This document shows, in pieces, positions 17,848-25,722 of a stretch of DNA of 39,740 nucleotides. Source of the stretch: Paludibacter sp. UBA5753 (GTDB taxonomy: Bacteria > Bacteroidota > Bacteroidia > Bacteroidales > Paludibacteraceae); the NCBI GenBank assembly GCA_002427615.1, contig DIFH01000006.1:1-39740 (forward strand), written 5' to 3'. Every line of letters starts with the position of its first letter. Position 1 is the stretch's first letter. The translations under genes and the position numbers were made by a program. The notes under the pieces are model-generated. The model worked only from the letters and a program-made list of their open reading frames with translations. It ran no database searches and was not told the origin of the DNA.

Positions 17848-18600
17848 ATGAAAATTCTCTTGTACACAATTTTAGCTTTAACTGCTGCAAGTGTAGGCAG
17901 TGTGATTTTGAGCGGTTCATTGCTTTTGCTTAACAACAAATGGTTGGGGAAGGTTTCGAGTTATTTACTGTATCTTGCAGGCGGAACATTGCTGGGTTCA
18001 GCTTTACTGGGACTGATACCCGAAGCTACCGAAACCCTCGATATTCACACCGTAATGTTATGGCTGCTTATCGGCTTAATACTTTTCTTTTTACTTGAAA
18101 AAATAATACTTTGGCGTACCTGTCATAACGAAAACTGTGAACGGCAAAATCATGCAGCTGCACCCATGATTATTATAGGCGATGCCTTTCACAATGCCAT
18201 CGATGGCGTGGTTATTGCAGCCTCATTTCTCACTTCGGTTGAATTGGGAATTTTTGTAACGACGTCGGTGGTATTGCACGAAATTCCTCAGGAACTTGGT
18301 GATTTCGGCATATTGATAAAGAGTGGATATTCACGCAAAAAAGCCTTATTTTACAATCTATTATCCGGAAGTAGTGCGTTGGTAGCCGGTATAGCTGCTT
18401 ACTTTGTACTTGATATAATCCAAACTTTTATACCTTATATCATTGCCATTGCCGCTGCAAGTTTTTTATATGTTTCGCTGGCCGATTTGATTCCCGAAAT
18501 GCATAAAGAAACAAAACCAAAAGAATCATTAATTCAGATTCTTCTGATTCTGACTGGTATAGCCATTATTTTTATTTCGACAGGGGAACACGCGCATTAA
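17848..18600 (+). CDS. ZIP-family metal transporter
   Basis: A 250-residue membrane protein with about eight hydrophobic segments. It resembles the ZIP (ZupT-like) family that imports zinc or other divalent metals. The paired metal-site motifs are HNAIDGVVIA (TM4-like) and HEIPQELGDFGIL (TM5-like), the most conserved part of the family. I start at the ATG at 17848, just after a good promoter; an upstream in-frame ATG at 17764 would lie before that promoter. The gene stands alone and converges with the lactonase gene. Metal specificity is unknown. Confidence 0.9.
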   Translation: MKILLYTILALTAASVGSVILSGSLLLLNNKWLGKVSSYLLYLAGGTLLGSALLGLIPEATETLDIHTVMLWLLIGLILFFLLEKIILWRTCHNENCERQNHAAAPMIIIGDAFHNAIDGVVIAASFLTSVELGIFVTTSVVLHEIPQELGDFGILIKSGYSRKKALFYNLLSGSSALVAGIAAYFVLDIIQTFIPYIIAIAAASFLYVSLADLIPEMHKETKPKESLIQILLILTGIAIIFISTGEHAH

Positions 18601-18605
18601 AACGA

Positions 18606-19709
18606 CTAATATTCCACCAGACATACCGGAGCGCCTACTTTGATTTTCATACCGGAATCGGTAAGTTCTCCGGTTTTTTTATTGCGATTAAAAACCACAA
18701 TCTGATTGGTTCCCTGATTGCCCACCAACACAAATTTTCCATCCTTTGTAATACAGAAATTACGCGGTCCCATGCCCAATACAGATGTCTGCTGAATAAA
18801 TTTGAGATGGCCGTTTTTAAGTATCCCGAAACAGCTGATATCATTGGCAGTTCCACGATTCGTGGCATAAAGATATTTTCCATCTGGGGAAACGTGTATA
18901 TCGGCAGCGCCGACGCTGATATTTTCCTTTCTCACAATTGTTGTTTCGTCGATTAAAGTGAGTTTGCCGTTTTTATACCCGATTACTGAAATAGTGCCAT
19001 CCAGCTCCTGCAAAAGATAAATTAATTTGCCGTTTTTGCTGAATGCCAAATGACGCGGACCGCTGCCTGCTTTCACTTTGAGTGAATCGAAAGGAGTTAA
19101 TACGTTTTTAATAGCTTTCGCATCGTAACGGTACGAAGTAATGTAATCTGTTCCCAAATCATTGACTAATAAAAACTTTTTATCGGGAGCAAAAATGGTT
19201 TGATGGACAAATGGTTTCTTTTGGCGCTTTGAATCAATGCTGCTGCCCGTGTGTTGGATATTTTGGACAACATCGGTAATCGATCCTCCATCATTGCGAA
19301 GAAACACGCATACGTTCCCACCCGAATAATTTCCGGTAACCACATGATTATCAACAACAGATATATAGCATGGATCAGCTCCCTGAGCATTTACTTTATT
19401 AATCGACACCAGTTTTCCTGTTTTTTTATCAAATGCAAAAGCGCTTATCATGCTCTGTTCGCCCGACTCATTCACCGAATAAACATATTTTTTATCCGCA
19501 GTAAGAGCCAGATAACTTGGGTTAGAAATATCCTTAGTAGCGAGCATGATTTCAAATTTCGGGTTTTCAAAATCACAATGAAGTGTGTATATTCCTTCGC
19601 TGGTCGTGTTTTTGGTAAAAGTTCCTACAATGAAATTGTAGGTATTTCCTTTGGACATAGCTGATTGCATCAAGCTTAATAAGATAAATAATAATGCTGC
19701 CTTTTTCAT
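18606..19709 (-). CDS. Secreted lactonase-fold beta-propeller protein (YbhE/Pgl type)
   Basis: A 367-residue seven-bladed beta-propeller of the lactonase family (YbhE-type 6-phosphogluconolactonase fold). Repeated blade motifs include GPRHLAFSKNGKLIYLLQEL, IHVSPDGKYLYATNRG and GPRNFCITKDGKFVLVGNQG. With the start at 19709 the protein begins MKKAALLFILLSLMQSAMSKG, a good Sec signal peptide with cleavage after SAMS, so it is predicted to be exported. That is at odds with a cytosolic pentose-phosphate lactonase, despite the neighbouring gnd. It may act on extracellular aldonolactones, or be a structural/binding propeller. It has its own promoter region because a terminator separates it from gnd. 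Lactonase activity is from family knowledge only. Confidence 0.85.
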   Translation of the reverse strand: MKKAALLFILLSLMQSAMSKGNTYNFIVGTFTKNTTSEGIYTLHCDFENPKFEIMLATKDISNPSYLALTADKKYVYSVNESGEQSMISAFAFDKKTGKLVSINKVNAQGADPCYISVVDNHVVTGNYSGGNVCVFLRNDGGSITDVVQNIQHTGSSIDSKRQKKPFVHQTIFAPDKKFLLVNDLGTDYITSYRYDAKAIKNVLTPFDSLKVKAGSGPRHLAFSKNGKLIYLLQELDGTISVIGYKNGKLTLIDETTIVRKENISVGAADIHVSPDGKYLYATNRGTANDISCFGILKNGHLKFIQQTSVLGMGPRNFCITKDGKFVLVGNQGTNQIVVFNRNKKTGELTDSGMKIKVGAPVCLVEY

Positions 19710-19826
19710 GTGAATTATATTTAATGAGTTCAAAAGTAATAAAATTTTGATTATTGAACTATTGTGGCGAATTATTATTGGATTTTCGTTTTTAATCAAT
19801 AATAGAACTGGTCAAAAATCCTTATA

Positions 19827-19868
19827 AGAAAAAAAGACTGACCCTATTTAACCTGGGTCAGCCTTTTT
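19827..19868 (-). terminator. Strong terminator after gnd
   Basis: On the minus strand AAGGCTGACCC (19855-19865) pairs with GGGTCAGTCTT (19834-19844), one wobble, around a 10-base loop. A run of T follows. The plus strand also has a short T run, so it may work both ways. It ends the Gfo/Idh-pdxB-gnd transcript and isolates the lactonase gene. Confidence 0.85.
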
Positions 19869-19889
19869 AAACTCCTGTTAAATTGGAAT

Positions 19890-21344
19890 TTACACTACAT
19901 AAGTTGTCGAAGCGGTATCTCCTCCCCGACCCGTCCAGTTGGTATGGAAAAATTGTCCGCGGGGTTTGTCAATGCGTTCGTAAGTATGTGCTCCAAAGTA
20001 GTCGCGTTGCGCTTGCAACAGGTTGGCAGGCAAACGTTCGGTGCGCAACCCGTCGAAGTAGCAAAGCGCTGAAGTGAGTGCAGGAACCGGAATCCCGTTG
20101 GTCAATGCAGCTGCACATACCCTGCGCCATCCGGCCTGGGCTTTTTCCACAATTTCTTTGAAGTATGGGTCGAGCAATAAATTTTCGAGACCCGGATTTT
20201 TGTCGAAAGCTTTTTTAATGTCGCCCAAGAATACCGAGCGAATGATACAACCGCCACGCCACATCAAAGCAATACCACCATAATTCAGATTCCATTTGTA
20301 TTCGTTGGCAGCCTCCATCATCAGGTTGTAACCCTGAGTATATGAAATAATCTTAGCGCCAAACAAAGCGTCTTTCAGATCGGAAATCATCTGTGTTTTG
20401 TCGCCGGTGAAGTTTACTTTAGGTCCGGTAATAACTTTCGATGCTTTTACCCGAATATCTTTCTGGGCCGATAAACACCGGGCGAATACGGATTCACCGA
20501 TCAAAGTCAAAGGGACACCCAAATCGAGCGCAGAAACACCCGTCCATTTTCCGGTTCCTTTTTGTCCGGCTGTGTCAAGTATTTTTTCTACCAAGGGTTC
20601 GCCATCTTCATCTTTAAAGGCCAAAATATCGCGGGTAATTTCAATCAGGTATGAATCCAGATCGCCTTTATTCCATTCTTTAAACACTTCGTGCATTTCG
20701 TCGGCAGTCAAGCCAAGCAAATCTTTCATCACCTGATAGGCTTCGTTAATAATCTGCATATCACCATATTCGATACCATTGTGCACCATTTTCACGAAAT
20801 GACCCGCGCCATCTTCGCCTACCCAGTCACAACAAGGCGTTCCATCTTCTACTTTAGCCGCCACAGCCTGAAAAATTTCTTTCACGGCAGGCCACGCAGC
20901 CGGCGAACCGCCCGGCATCATTGATGGACCGAGCAAGGCGCCTTCTTCTCCACCCGAAACGCCCGTTCCGATGTACAAAAGACCTTTGCTTTCAACATAT
21001 TTAGTACGGCGAATGGTATCAGGGAAATGTGAATTACCGCCATCTATAATAATATCTCCCGCTTCCAAATGAGGAATAATCTGTTCAATAAAATCGTCCA
21101 CGGGTTTACCTGCTTTAACAAGCATCATTACTTTCCTCGGTTTTTCGAGGGACGCACACAATTCAGCAATAGAATGTGCTCCAATGAAGTTTTTACCTGC
21201 ACCGCGTCCAGCCATAAACATATCCACCTTTTCTACGGTACGGTTATAAATTCCCACTGTAAACCCTTTGCTTTCCATGTTCAACACCAGGTTTTCGCCC
21301 ATTACAGCCAACCCGATTAATCCGATATCTGCTTTTTGTTTCAT
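19890..21344 (-). CDS. gnd: 6-phosphogluconate dehydrogenase, decarboxylating
   Basis: A 484-residue Gnd, normal length for the long form. It oxidatively decarboxylates 6-phosphogluconate to ribulose-5-phosphate with NADP+. The Rossmann fold starts IGLIGLAVMGENLVLNM at residues 7-23, with NRT at 34-36 favouring NADP. Substrate-binding GGNSHFPDT lies at 102-110, TGVSGGEEGA at 127-136, and the catalytic lysine is K185 in HFVKMVHNGIEYGDMQ with H188 and N189. The C-terminal segment is intact (DYFGAHTYERID). It is 51 bases downstream of pdxB on the same strand. No zwf is in the window, so 6-phosphogluconate could also come from gluconate. Confidence 0.97.
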   Translation of the reverse strand: MKQKADIGLIGLAVMGENLVLNMESKGFTVGIYNRTVEKVDMFMAGRGAGKNFIGAHSIAELCASLEKPRKVMMLVKAGKPVDDFIEQIIPHLEAGDIIIDGGNSHFPDTIRRTKYVESKGLLYIGTGVSGGEEGALLGPSMMPGGSPAAWPAVKEIFQAVAAKVEDGTPCCDWVGEDGAGHFVKMVHNGIEYGDMQIINEAYQVMKDLLGLTADEMHEVFKEWNKGDLDSYLIEITRDILAFKDEDGEPLVEKILDTAGQKGTGKWTGVSALDLGVPLTLIGESVFARCLSAQKDIRVKASKVITGPKVNFTGDKTQMISDLKDALFGAKIISYTQGYNLMMEAANEYKWNLNYGGIALMWRGGCIIRSVFLGDIKKAFDKNPGLENLLLDPYFKEIVEKAQAGWRRVCAAALTNGIPVPALTSALCYFDGLRTERLPANLLQAQRDYFGAHTYERIDKPRGQFFHTNWTGRGGDTASTTYVV

Positions 21345-21395
21345 AAATTATTTAGTATTTTATTAGTTGTTTTCCAATTTTATGTTTCTGAGCCT

Positions 21396-22517
21396 TTAAA
21401 CGCTAAATCCCAGTTTTTTCAATTTACCCAATATCTTTTCGTTTACATTTTTCGTTCTGACCATGTATGCGGGAAATTCCCTGCGCGTGGGATAATCGCC
21501 GCGCTGTTTTTCAAAATCAGCCGGTTTATTCCTGAAAAGACGATCATCGTTGCGAATATCATAAGTATGCAAAATGGCTTTCGAGATAACATCCTGTTCA
21601 CTCAAGCCTGCACCATCAATTTCTATGATTGGATTCGCCGGTAATTCAACCCCCGAAGGTCTCCAATTGTTCAGTCCCAAACCGAAAAAATCACTAATCG
21701 CCTGCACACTCATCAATGTTCCTGTTGCTTTCCCATCTTTCGAATAGCCTGCAATATGCGGGGTGGCTATTTGAGTCATTTCCAACAGTTCTAAATCAAT
21801 GTCCGGCTCATTTTCCCAACAATCACAAACGAAATCTGATATTTGTCCGTTTTCCAACGCAAATTTCACGGCATTAGTTTCGACCACTTCACCTCTGCAA
21901 GAATTAATCAGAACCGGTTTCCGGTTTAATGTTTCAAAAAAGTTTTTATTGGCTAAATGAAAAGTAGCATCTTCGCCTTTCATGTTTAACGGAACATGCA
22001 AAGTGACTATATCTGCCTGCTCTTTAATTTGTTCCAGACTTACGAAAACAGCCGAACCTTCTGCACGCTGGCGTGGCGGGTCGTTCAGCAACACTTTCAT
22101 GCCGAGAATTTCACATATCTTTGCCACTTTACTTCCTACATTGCCCACGCCGACAATGCCTATACACAAATCCTTCAATTGAAGTTTTTTTGTTTCAGCC
22201 AACACCATGAGCGTGGAAGCAATATATTGTTCAACCGACTTGGAATTGCAGCCCGGAGCGTTGGTCCATTTAATTCCCGCAGCATCGCAATAATCGGTAT
22301 CAATATGGTCGTATCCGATGGTGGCTGTGGCAATAAATTTCACCGAAGAGCCAGCCAATAATTTTTCGTTACAAATAGTTCGGGTACGCGTTACAATGGC
22401 ATCGGCATCTTTCACGATTTCAGACGTTGTTTTCGATCCTGCCAAATAAATTACTTCCGCCTTGTTTTCAAAGGCGCCGCGTATATAAGGTATTTTATCG
22501 TCAATAATTATCTTCAT
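21396..22517 (-). CDS. pdxB: Erythronate-4-phosphate dehydrogenase
   Basis: A 373-residue D-2-hydroxyacid dehydrogenase family member with the features of PdxB, the second enzyme of the DXP-dependent pyridoxal phosphate pathway. The NAD-binding GIVGVGNVGSKVAKI is near residue 120, the catalytic arginine lies in NSCRGEVVET near residue 207, and the catalytic His in ATPHIAGYSKDGK near residue 252. An additional C-terminal region past the dehydrogenase fold (about 90 residues) is the PdxB dimerisation domain. It sits between a Gfo/Idh gene and gnd. Its substrate derives from erythrose-4-phosphate of the pentose phosphate pathway, a sensible partner for gnd. A repeat carrying a GGGAG Shine-Dalgarno-like end immediately precedes its ATG. 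Confidence 0.93.
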   Translation of the reverse strand: MKIIIDDKIPYIRGAFENKAEVIYLAGSKTTSEIVKDADAIVTRTRTICNEKLLAGSSVKFIATATIGYDHIDTDYCDAAGIKWTNAPGCNSKSVEQYIASTLMVLAETKKLQLKDLCIGIVGVGNVGSKVAKICEILGMKVLLNDPPRQRAEGSAVFVSLEQIKEQADIVTLHVPLNMKGEDATFHLANKNFFETLNRKPVLINSCRGEVVETNAVKFALENGQISDFVCDCWENEPDIDLELLEMTQIATPHIAGYSKDGKATGTLMSVQAISDFFGLGLNNWRPSGVELPANPIIEIDGAGLSEQDVISKAILHTYDIRNDDRLFRNKPADFEKQRGDYPTRREFPAYMVRTKNVNEKILGKLKKLGFSV

Positions 22518-22546
22518 AGACTCCCGCCCCTCGAAAAGGGGACTCT
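22516..22546 (-). repeat. CCCCTTTTCGAGGGG...GGGAG repeat serving as pdxB leader
   Basis: A C4/G4 hairpin followed by GCGGGAGTC runs into the pdxB ATG. It is one of four related sequences in the window (also 26814-26842, 26895-26925 and 33142-33171). Here the purine end sits at Shine-Dalgarno distance from the start codon. Confidence 0.45.
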
Positions 22547-22552
22547 TATTTT

Positions 22553-23542
22553 TTATCCTTTTTTGTAATATGATTTTACAATTTCTTCCAATACAAAACT
22601 TGTACGGGCAGCCGAATACATGGTACTCACACAGTCATTTCTTCCCCGCAAAGCTCCGACAACCTGTTCGATCAGGTAAAAAGAAATATTTTCGTGATGT
22701 TGAAAATTTAACTTTTCAGTTTCCTTTTCCGAAACAACTTCCACATCGCCTTTGTCGAAACAGGGAAATTTAATTTTTCCTTTCGTCCCAATAATTTCAA
22801 TGATATCTTCTTCCGATTGCTTATCCACTACAAAACTCCAGCTTCCCGTACCTATAACGCCTGAGGCAAAAGTAAAAACAGCTGAAACAGTATCTTCGGC
22901 TGAATAATAACCGGCAATATTACCTGCTATTCCACTCACCTGAGTTATTGGTCCAAATACAAAATCGAGATAATCAAATTGGTGCGAAGCCAAATCGTAA
23001 AAATGACCGGCGCCGCCAATTTCAGGATTCACATGCCAGTGTTGGTGTTCGGGAAAACGGTCATTCTCACCATAAGCTTTATAAAGCCTGATATTCACGG
23101 ATAAAGGTTTTCCGATTGTTTCGTTATTGATCAGTTCTTTCACTTTCAGAAAAGCTGGGAGCGTCCTTCGGTAATATGCCACAAATAAAGGTTGACCGGT
23201 CTCCTCCGAAACACGTATCATTTCCCTGCACTCAGCATAATTTCGTGCCATAGGCTTCTCCACATACACCGCTTTACCGGCTCTCATGGACTGAATGGCA
23301 TACAAAGCATGAGTATCGGGCGGAGTAGCAATATAGACCGCATTTATTTCAGGATCATTTATAAGTTCCGCGGCGACCGAATAAAATTTCGGAACTCCAT
23401 GTCGCTTTGCATAATCTTCTGCAAGTAAGGCGTTTCGGCGCATCACAGCCACCAGGCGTGAATGTTCCACCTTATTAAATGCCGGACCGCTTTTCAACTC
23501 CGTAACATTTCCACAACCAATTATTCCCCAATTAATCAACAC
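22553..23542 (-). CDS. Gfo/Idh/MocA-family oxidoreductase
   Basis: A 329-residue NAD(P)-dependent oxidoreductase of the glucose-fructose oxidoreductase/inositol dehydrogenase family. INWGIIGCGNVTE (residues 3-15) is the nucleotide-binding turn, YVEKPMARN near residue 93 holds the family Glu-Lys-Pro, and GGAGHFYDLASHQFDYL near residue 176 contains the substrate-site Asp and His. It probably oxidises a sugar, inositol or sugar-acid hydroxyl; the substrate is unknown. It lies 36 bases upstream of pdxB and is probably the first gene of the three-gene run that ends with gnd. Its upstream DNA contains the palindromic repeat at 23596-23761. Confidence 0.88.
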   Translation of the reverse strand: MLINWGIIGCGNVTELKSGPAFNKVEHSRLVAVMRRNALLAEDYAKRHGVPKFYSVAAELINDPEINAVYIATPPDTHALYAIQSMRAGKAVYVEKPMARNYAECREMIRVSEETGQPLFVAYYRRTLPAFLKVKELINNETIGKPLSVNIRLYKAYGENDRFPEHQHWHVNPEIGGAGHFYDLASHQFDYLDFVFGPITQVSGIAGNIAGYYSAEDTVSAVFTFASGVIGTGSWSFVVDKQSEEDIIEIIGTKGKIKFPCFDKGDVEVVSEKETEKLNFQHHENISFYLIEQVVGALRGRNDCVSTMYSAARTSFVLEEIVKSYYKKG

Positions 23543-23595
23543 TTTATATTTAATAAATTAAATGATTATCCGCAATGTGTACCAATTTATATTCC

Positions 23596-23761
23596 GGTGC
23601 GCTGCACCTCCGGTTTTACGGGTTTAACTATTTCTACAAAGATTATCGGGACTCTGTCCCTTTTATGTGTACTAACTTTATATTATTTGCTTAAGGTACA
23701 GAGTACCTTTACTATTATTTATAGGCTATAACAACCAAATAAATCTAAGGTGCAGAGCGCC
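23596..23761. repeat. Four-hairpin palindromic repeat element (locus A)
   Basis: Four 13-nt hairpins of the form 5-bp stem/3-nt loop are spaced along the element: GGTGC GCT GCACC (23596), GGGAC TCT GTCCC (23648), GGTAC AGA GTACC (23695) and GGTGC AGA GCGCC (23749). The two halves are inverted relative to each other, and within each half the hairpin starts lie 52-54 bases apart. There is no open reading frame. A second locus with the same architecture lies at 35424-35561. Confidence 0.75.
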
Positions 23762-23814
23762 GGAATATATTATATTTGAAGCTTTGGGAGCTTTTGTGGA
23801 TAATCAATTATAAA

Positions 23815-25104
23815 TTAATACTTAAACTTATCCTTGAAAGCCCAAAGTCCCAACGCAGGATTGGAAATATAGAAAATTTCTTCTCCATCTGGCATTGTGT
23901 TGTATCCATCGCGCAATTTTGCAGGATTATATTTTACAGTCATTTTATCAATGTCAGCATACTTGAACCCTACACTTTCTATTTCGGCCTGAGTAAGGTT
24001 TTCAGGCCCTTTGCCCGGACAATAAGTAATACTAAAACGTCCTTCGGATGAACCATGGATTAAATGCGCAGCTGCACTCAGGTTTTTCCGCAATTCTTCG
24101 TTTTCGTCGCAAGCCTTCAAAGTCTGCGGCGTTCCAAAATATCCATATTTCCGAATCAGTCGATCAATTTCTTTGTCCTCGCCAAACTCTTTAAGCGCCG
24201 GAGCCAGGATGATAAGCTCACCTTCGTCGGCAATTGCCATGCGAGTACGATACACCGATTTATTTCCCAACCATGTACTCTTGAACTCGGTAGGATCGAG
24301 ATAAACAACAATTTTCTTCAACGGCTTCTCCAATAAATCGAAATTCACCAAAAGCGCCAGTTGAGCCGCTTTATCGAACACTTCGTAATCATCACCGATA
24401 AACATACCGCGCGTTTTTACTATGCCATCCTTTTTATCGAGACCGACAACTGTTTGTACATAAACAATAGGTAAATGTTGAGTAAAATGTTCCGATGCAT
24501 AATTAAAAATGCGACGTACAGGCGTATCGGCATGACCCATCATCCGTTCCATACCATAAGCAGCGCCTACGAAATGACTTTTGTTAATACCTTCAACGCC
24601 ACCGGTACCTACGAATATATTTTTATTGTAATTAGCCATACCTACCACTTCGTGTGGAACTACTTGTCCGATAGACAAAATCAAATCAAAGTTACCTTCA
24701 ACGAGCAATTTATTTACCTGCGCCGGCCACGGAAATTCGACAGCGCCGCCCGAAACTTCTTTTACAAACTCGGCAGGCACATTACCAAGCGTTACCACAT
24801 CGTTGCGCCAGTCGTGCTCACGAATCAACGAAGCCGGCAATGACCCGAACATGTGCGAAATCTGATGACCGGTCATGGGTGAATGAGTTCCCAAAGCAGG
24901 CAGAACATCCGTCAATGCTTCGCCGTAATATTGCCAGGCAAACTCGGTAAGCTCACCGGCACGACTTGGCAAACGCGTATAATCAGGGGGAATGGCAAGC
25001 ACTTTTTGTTTTTTGCCCATTTTCTCCAACGCTTCGAAAAGTCCTTTTTTCAGGTCGTCGGCATTCAATTCAAGTTCTGTTGAACCAATTTCGTAGTAGA
25101 TCAT
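23815..25104 (-). CDS. LarA-family nickel-pincer-dependent racemase/epimerase
   Basis: A 429-residue member of the LarA (lactate racemase, DUF2088) superfamily, whose members use the nickel-pincer nucleotide (NPN) cofactor to invert the C2 stereocentre of 2-hydroxyacids. The N-terminal PPDYTRLPSRAGE (39-51) is the family's DDxTRP-like phosphate/cofactor motif, and GTHSPMTGHQ (72-81) follows. The spacing H151, K161, H177 matches the catalytic His174, NPN-anchoring Lys184 and nickel-ligand His200 of Lactiplantibacillus LarA (10 and 16 residues apart). H97 (REHDW) fits catalytic His108. The genes for cofactor synthesis (larB, larC, larE) are not in the window. The gene lies at the end of a hexuronate operon, which points to an aldonate rather than lactate. 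Known LarA relatives include a D-gluconate 2-epimerase; a mannonate/gluconate 2-epimerase role here is inference. Confidence 0.85.
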   Translation of the reverse strand: MIYYEIGSTELELNADDLKKGLFEALEKMGKKQKVLAIPPDYTRLPSRAGELTEFAWQYYGEALTDVLPALGTHSPMTGHQISHMFGSLPASLIREHDWRNDVVTLGNVPAEFVKEVSGGAVEFPWPAQVNKLLVEGNFDLILSIGQVVPHEVVGMANYNKNIFVGTGGVEGINKSHFVGAAYGMERMMGHADTPVRRIFNYASEHFTQHLPIVYVQTVVGLDKKDGIVKTRGMFIGDDYEVFDKAAQLALLVNFDLLEKPLKKIVVYLDPTEFKSTWLGNKSVYRTRMAIADEGELIILAPALKEFGEDKEIDRLIRKYGYFGTPQTLKACDENEELRKNLSAAAHLIHGSSEGRFSITYCPGKGPENLTQAEIESVGFKYADIDKMTVKYNPAKLRDGYNTMPDGEEIFYISNPALGLWAFKDKFKY

Positions 25105-25105
25105 A

Positions 25106-25155
25106 CATTTACTATTTATTCATTTACTATTTACTATTTACTATTTACTATTTAC
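25106..25155. repeat. Heptamer (TATTTAC) tandem repeat upstream of larA-like gene
   Basis: About six near-perfect copies of a TATTTAC heptamer lie directly upstream of the larA-like start codon at 25104. The first 22 bases (25106-25127) also form the left arm of a perfect inverted repeat with 25698-25719. Copy-number changes could alter the spacing of leader signals; that is speculation. Confidence 0.6.
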
Positions 25156-25322
25156 TATTTAAAACATAGACAATTACTATTTTTTTATTTACAATTAAAA
25201 ACCAATATATTACGATTTTCAAAAAAAAATTATGCATCTACAGAAATTATACTTTCAACAAATAAATCGTAAATAAAAAACAGTAAATGAATTTATTTTA
25301 AAATTTGTGAGGGCTTATTGTT

Positions 25323-25688
25323 CTATGAATTTAATTTCTTTTTCATCGTCGTTATTGAACTCACAATAATTTTTAATAGCTCGATATTTTCTGTCATTAA
25401 TTCTTTTAATAAATTTTCCTGAATCAAACCTGATTCAACAATTAATTCTAACCAATAAAGTGTCTCATCTAATTCTTCTTCGACTATTTTAAGTTTATTA
25501 AGAAAATCTTTATCTGATTTTCCCAAACAAGCTGAACGATAATTAGCTCCGGGTGAAGTTCCTGAACGAATTATTTGTTTACCTAAAGTATTACCGGTGT
25601 TATTGTTCGGCAATCTTTCAGATAATTTTATGATTCTTAGTGCAAAAACTTTCAATCGATCCTTAAGTTGAGCTGCATCCATCTTCAA
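25323..25688 (-). CDS. Four-helix-bundle protein (S23/IVP family)
   Basis: A 121-residue, all-helical protein of the S23/23S-rRNA intervening-sequence protein family (TIGR02436 type). Diagnostic segments are LGKQIIRSGTSPGANYRSA near residues 35-53 and KIVEEELDETLYWLEL near residue 68-83. The family also includes Avd, the accessory protein of diversity-generating retroelements, but no reverse transcriptase or repeat pair of that kind is present. No 23S rRNA is here either. Its function is unknown. It lies 34 bases after the PfkB kinase gene and is enclosed by a 22-bp inverted repeat, so it may be a passenger rather than a pathway gene. Confidence 0.85.
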   Translation of the reverse strand: MKMDAAQLKDRLKVFALRIIKLSERLPNNNTGNTLGKQIIRSGTSPGANYRSACLGKSDKDFLNKLKIVEEELDETLYWLELIVESGLIQENLLKELMTENIELLKIIVSSITTMKKKLNS

Positions 25689-25722
25689 TAGTAATTTGTA
25701 AATGAATAAATAGTAAATGAGA

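Larger units (their letters stand above)
25106..25719. mobile_element. Possible insertion: four-helix-bundle gene between perfect 22-bp inverted repeats
   Basis: The 22 bases at 25106-25127 are the exact reverse complement of 25698-25719. Between them lie the four-helix-bundle gene and AT-rich flanks, breaking the otherwise continuous minus-strand hexuronate operon between the PfkB kinase and the larA-like gene. The arms are of low complexity (A/T-rich), so chance or gene conversion cannot be excluded. Confidence 0.4.

Noticed and set aside
19710..19799. Longer N-terminus for the lactonase-fold gene from 19799
   Set aside because: Starting at 19709 yields a proper signal peptide; the upstream 30 codons look untranslated.
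23815..25104. Simple annotation as lactate racemase
   Set aside because: Motifs show the LarA superfamily only; the context has no lactate dehydrogenase or lactate permease and strongly points to sugar acids.
25323..25688. Avd-like accessory gene of a diversity-generating retroelement
   Set aside because: No reverse transcriptase, template repeat or variable repeat is present; the protein fits the general S23/IVP family.
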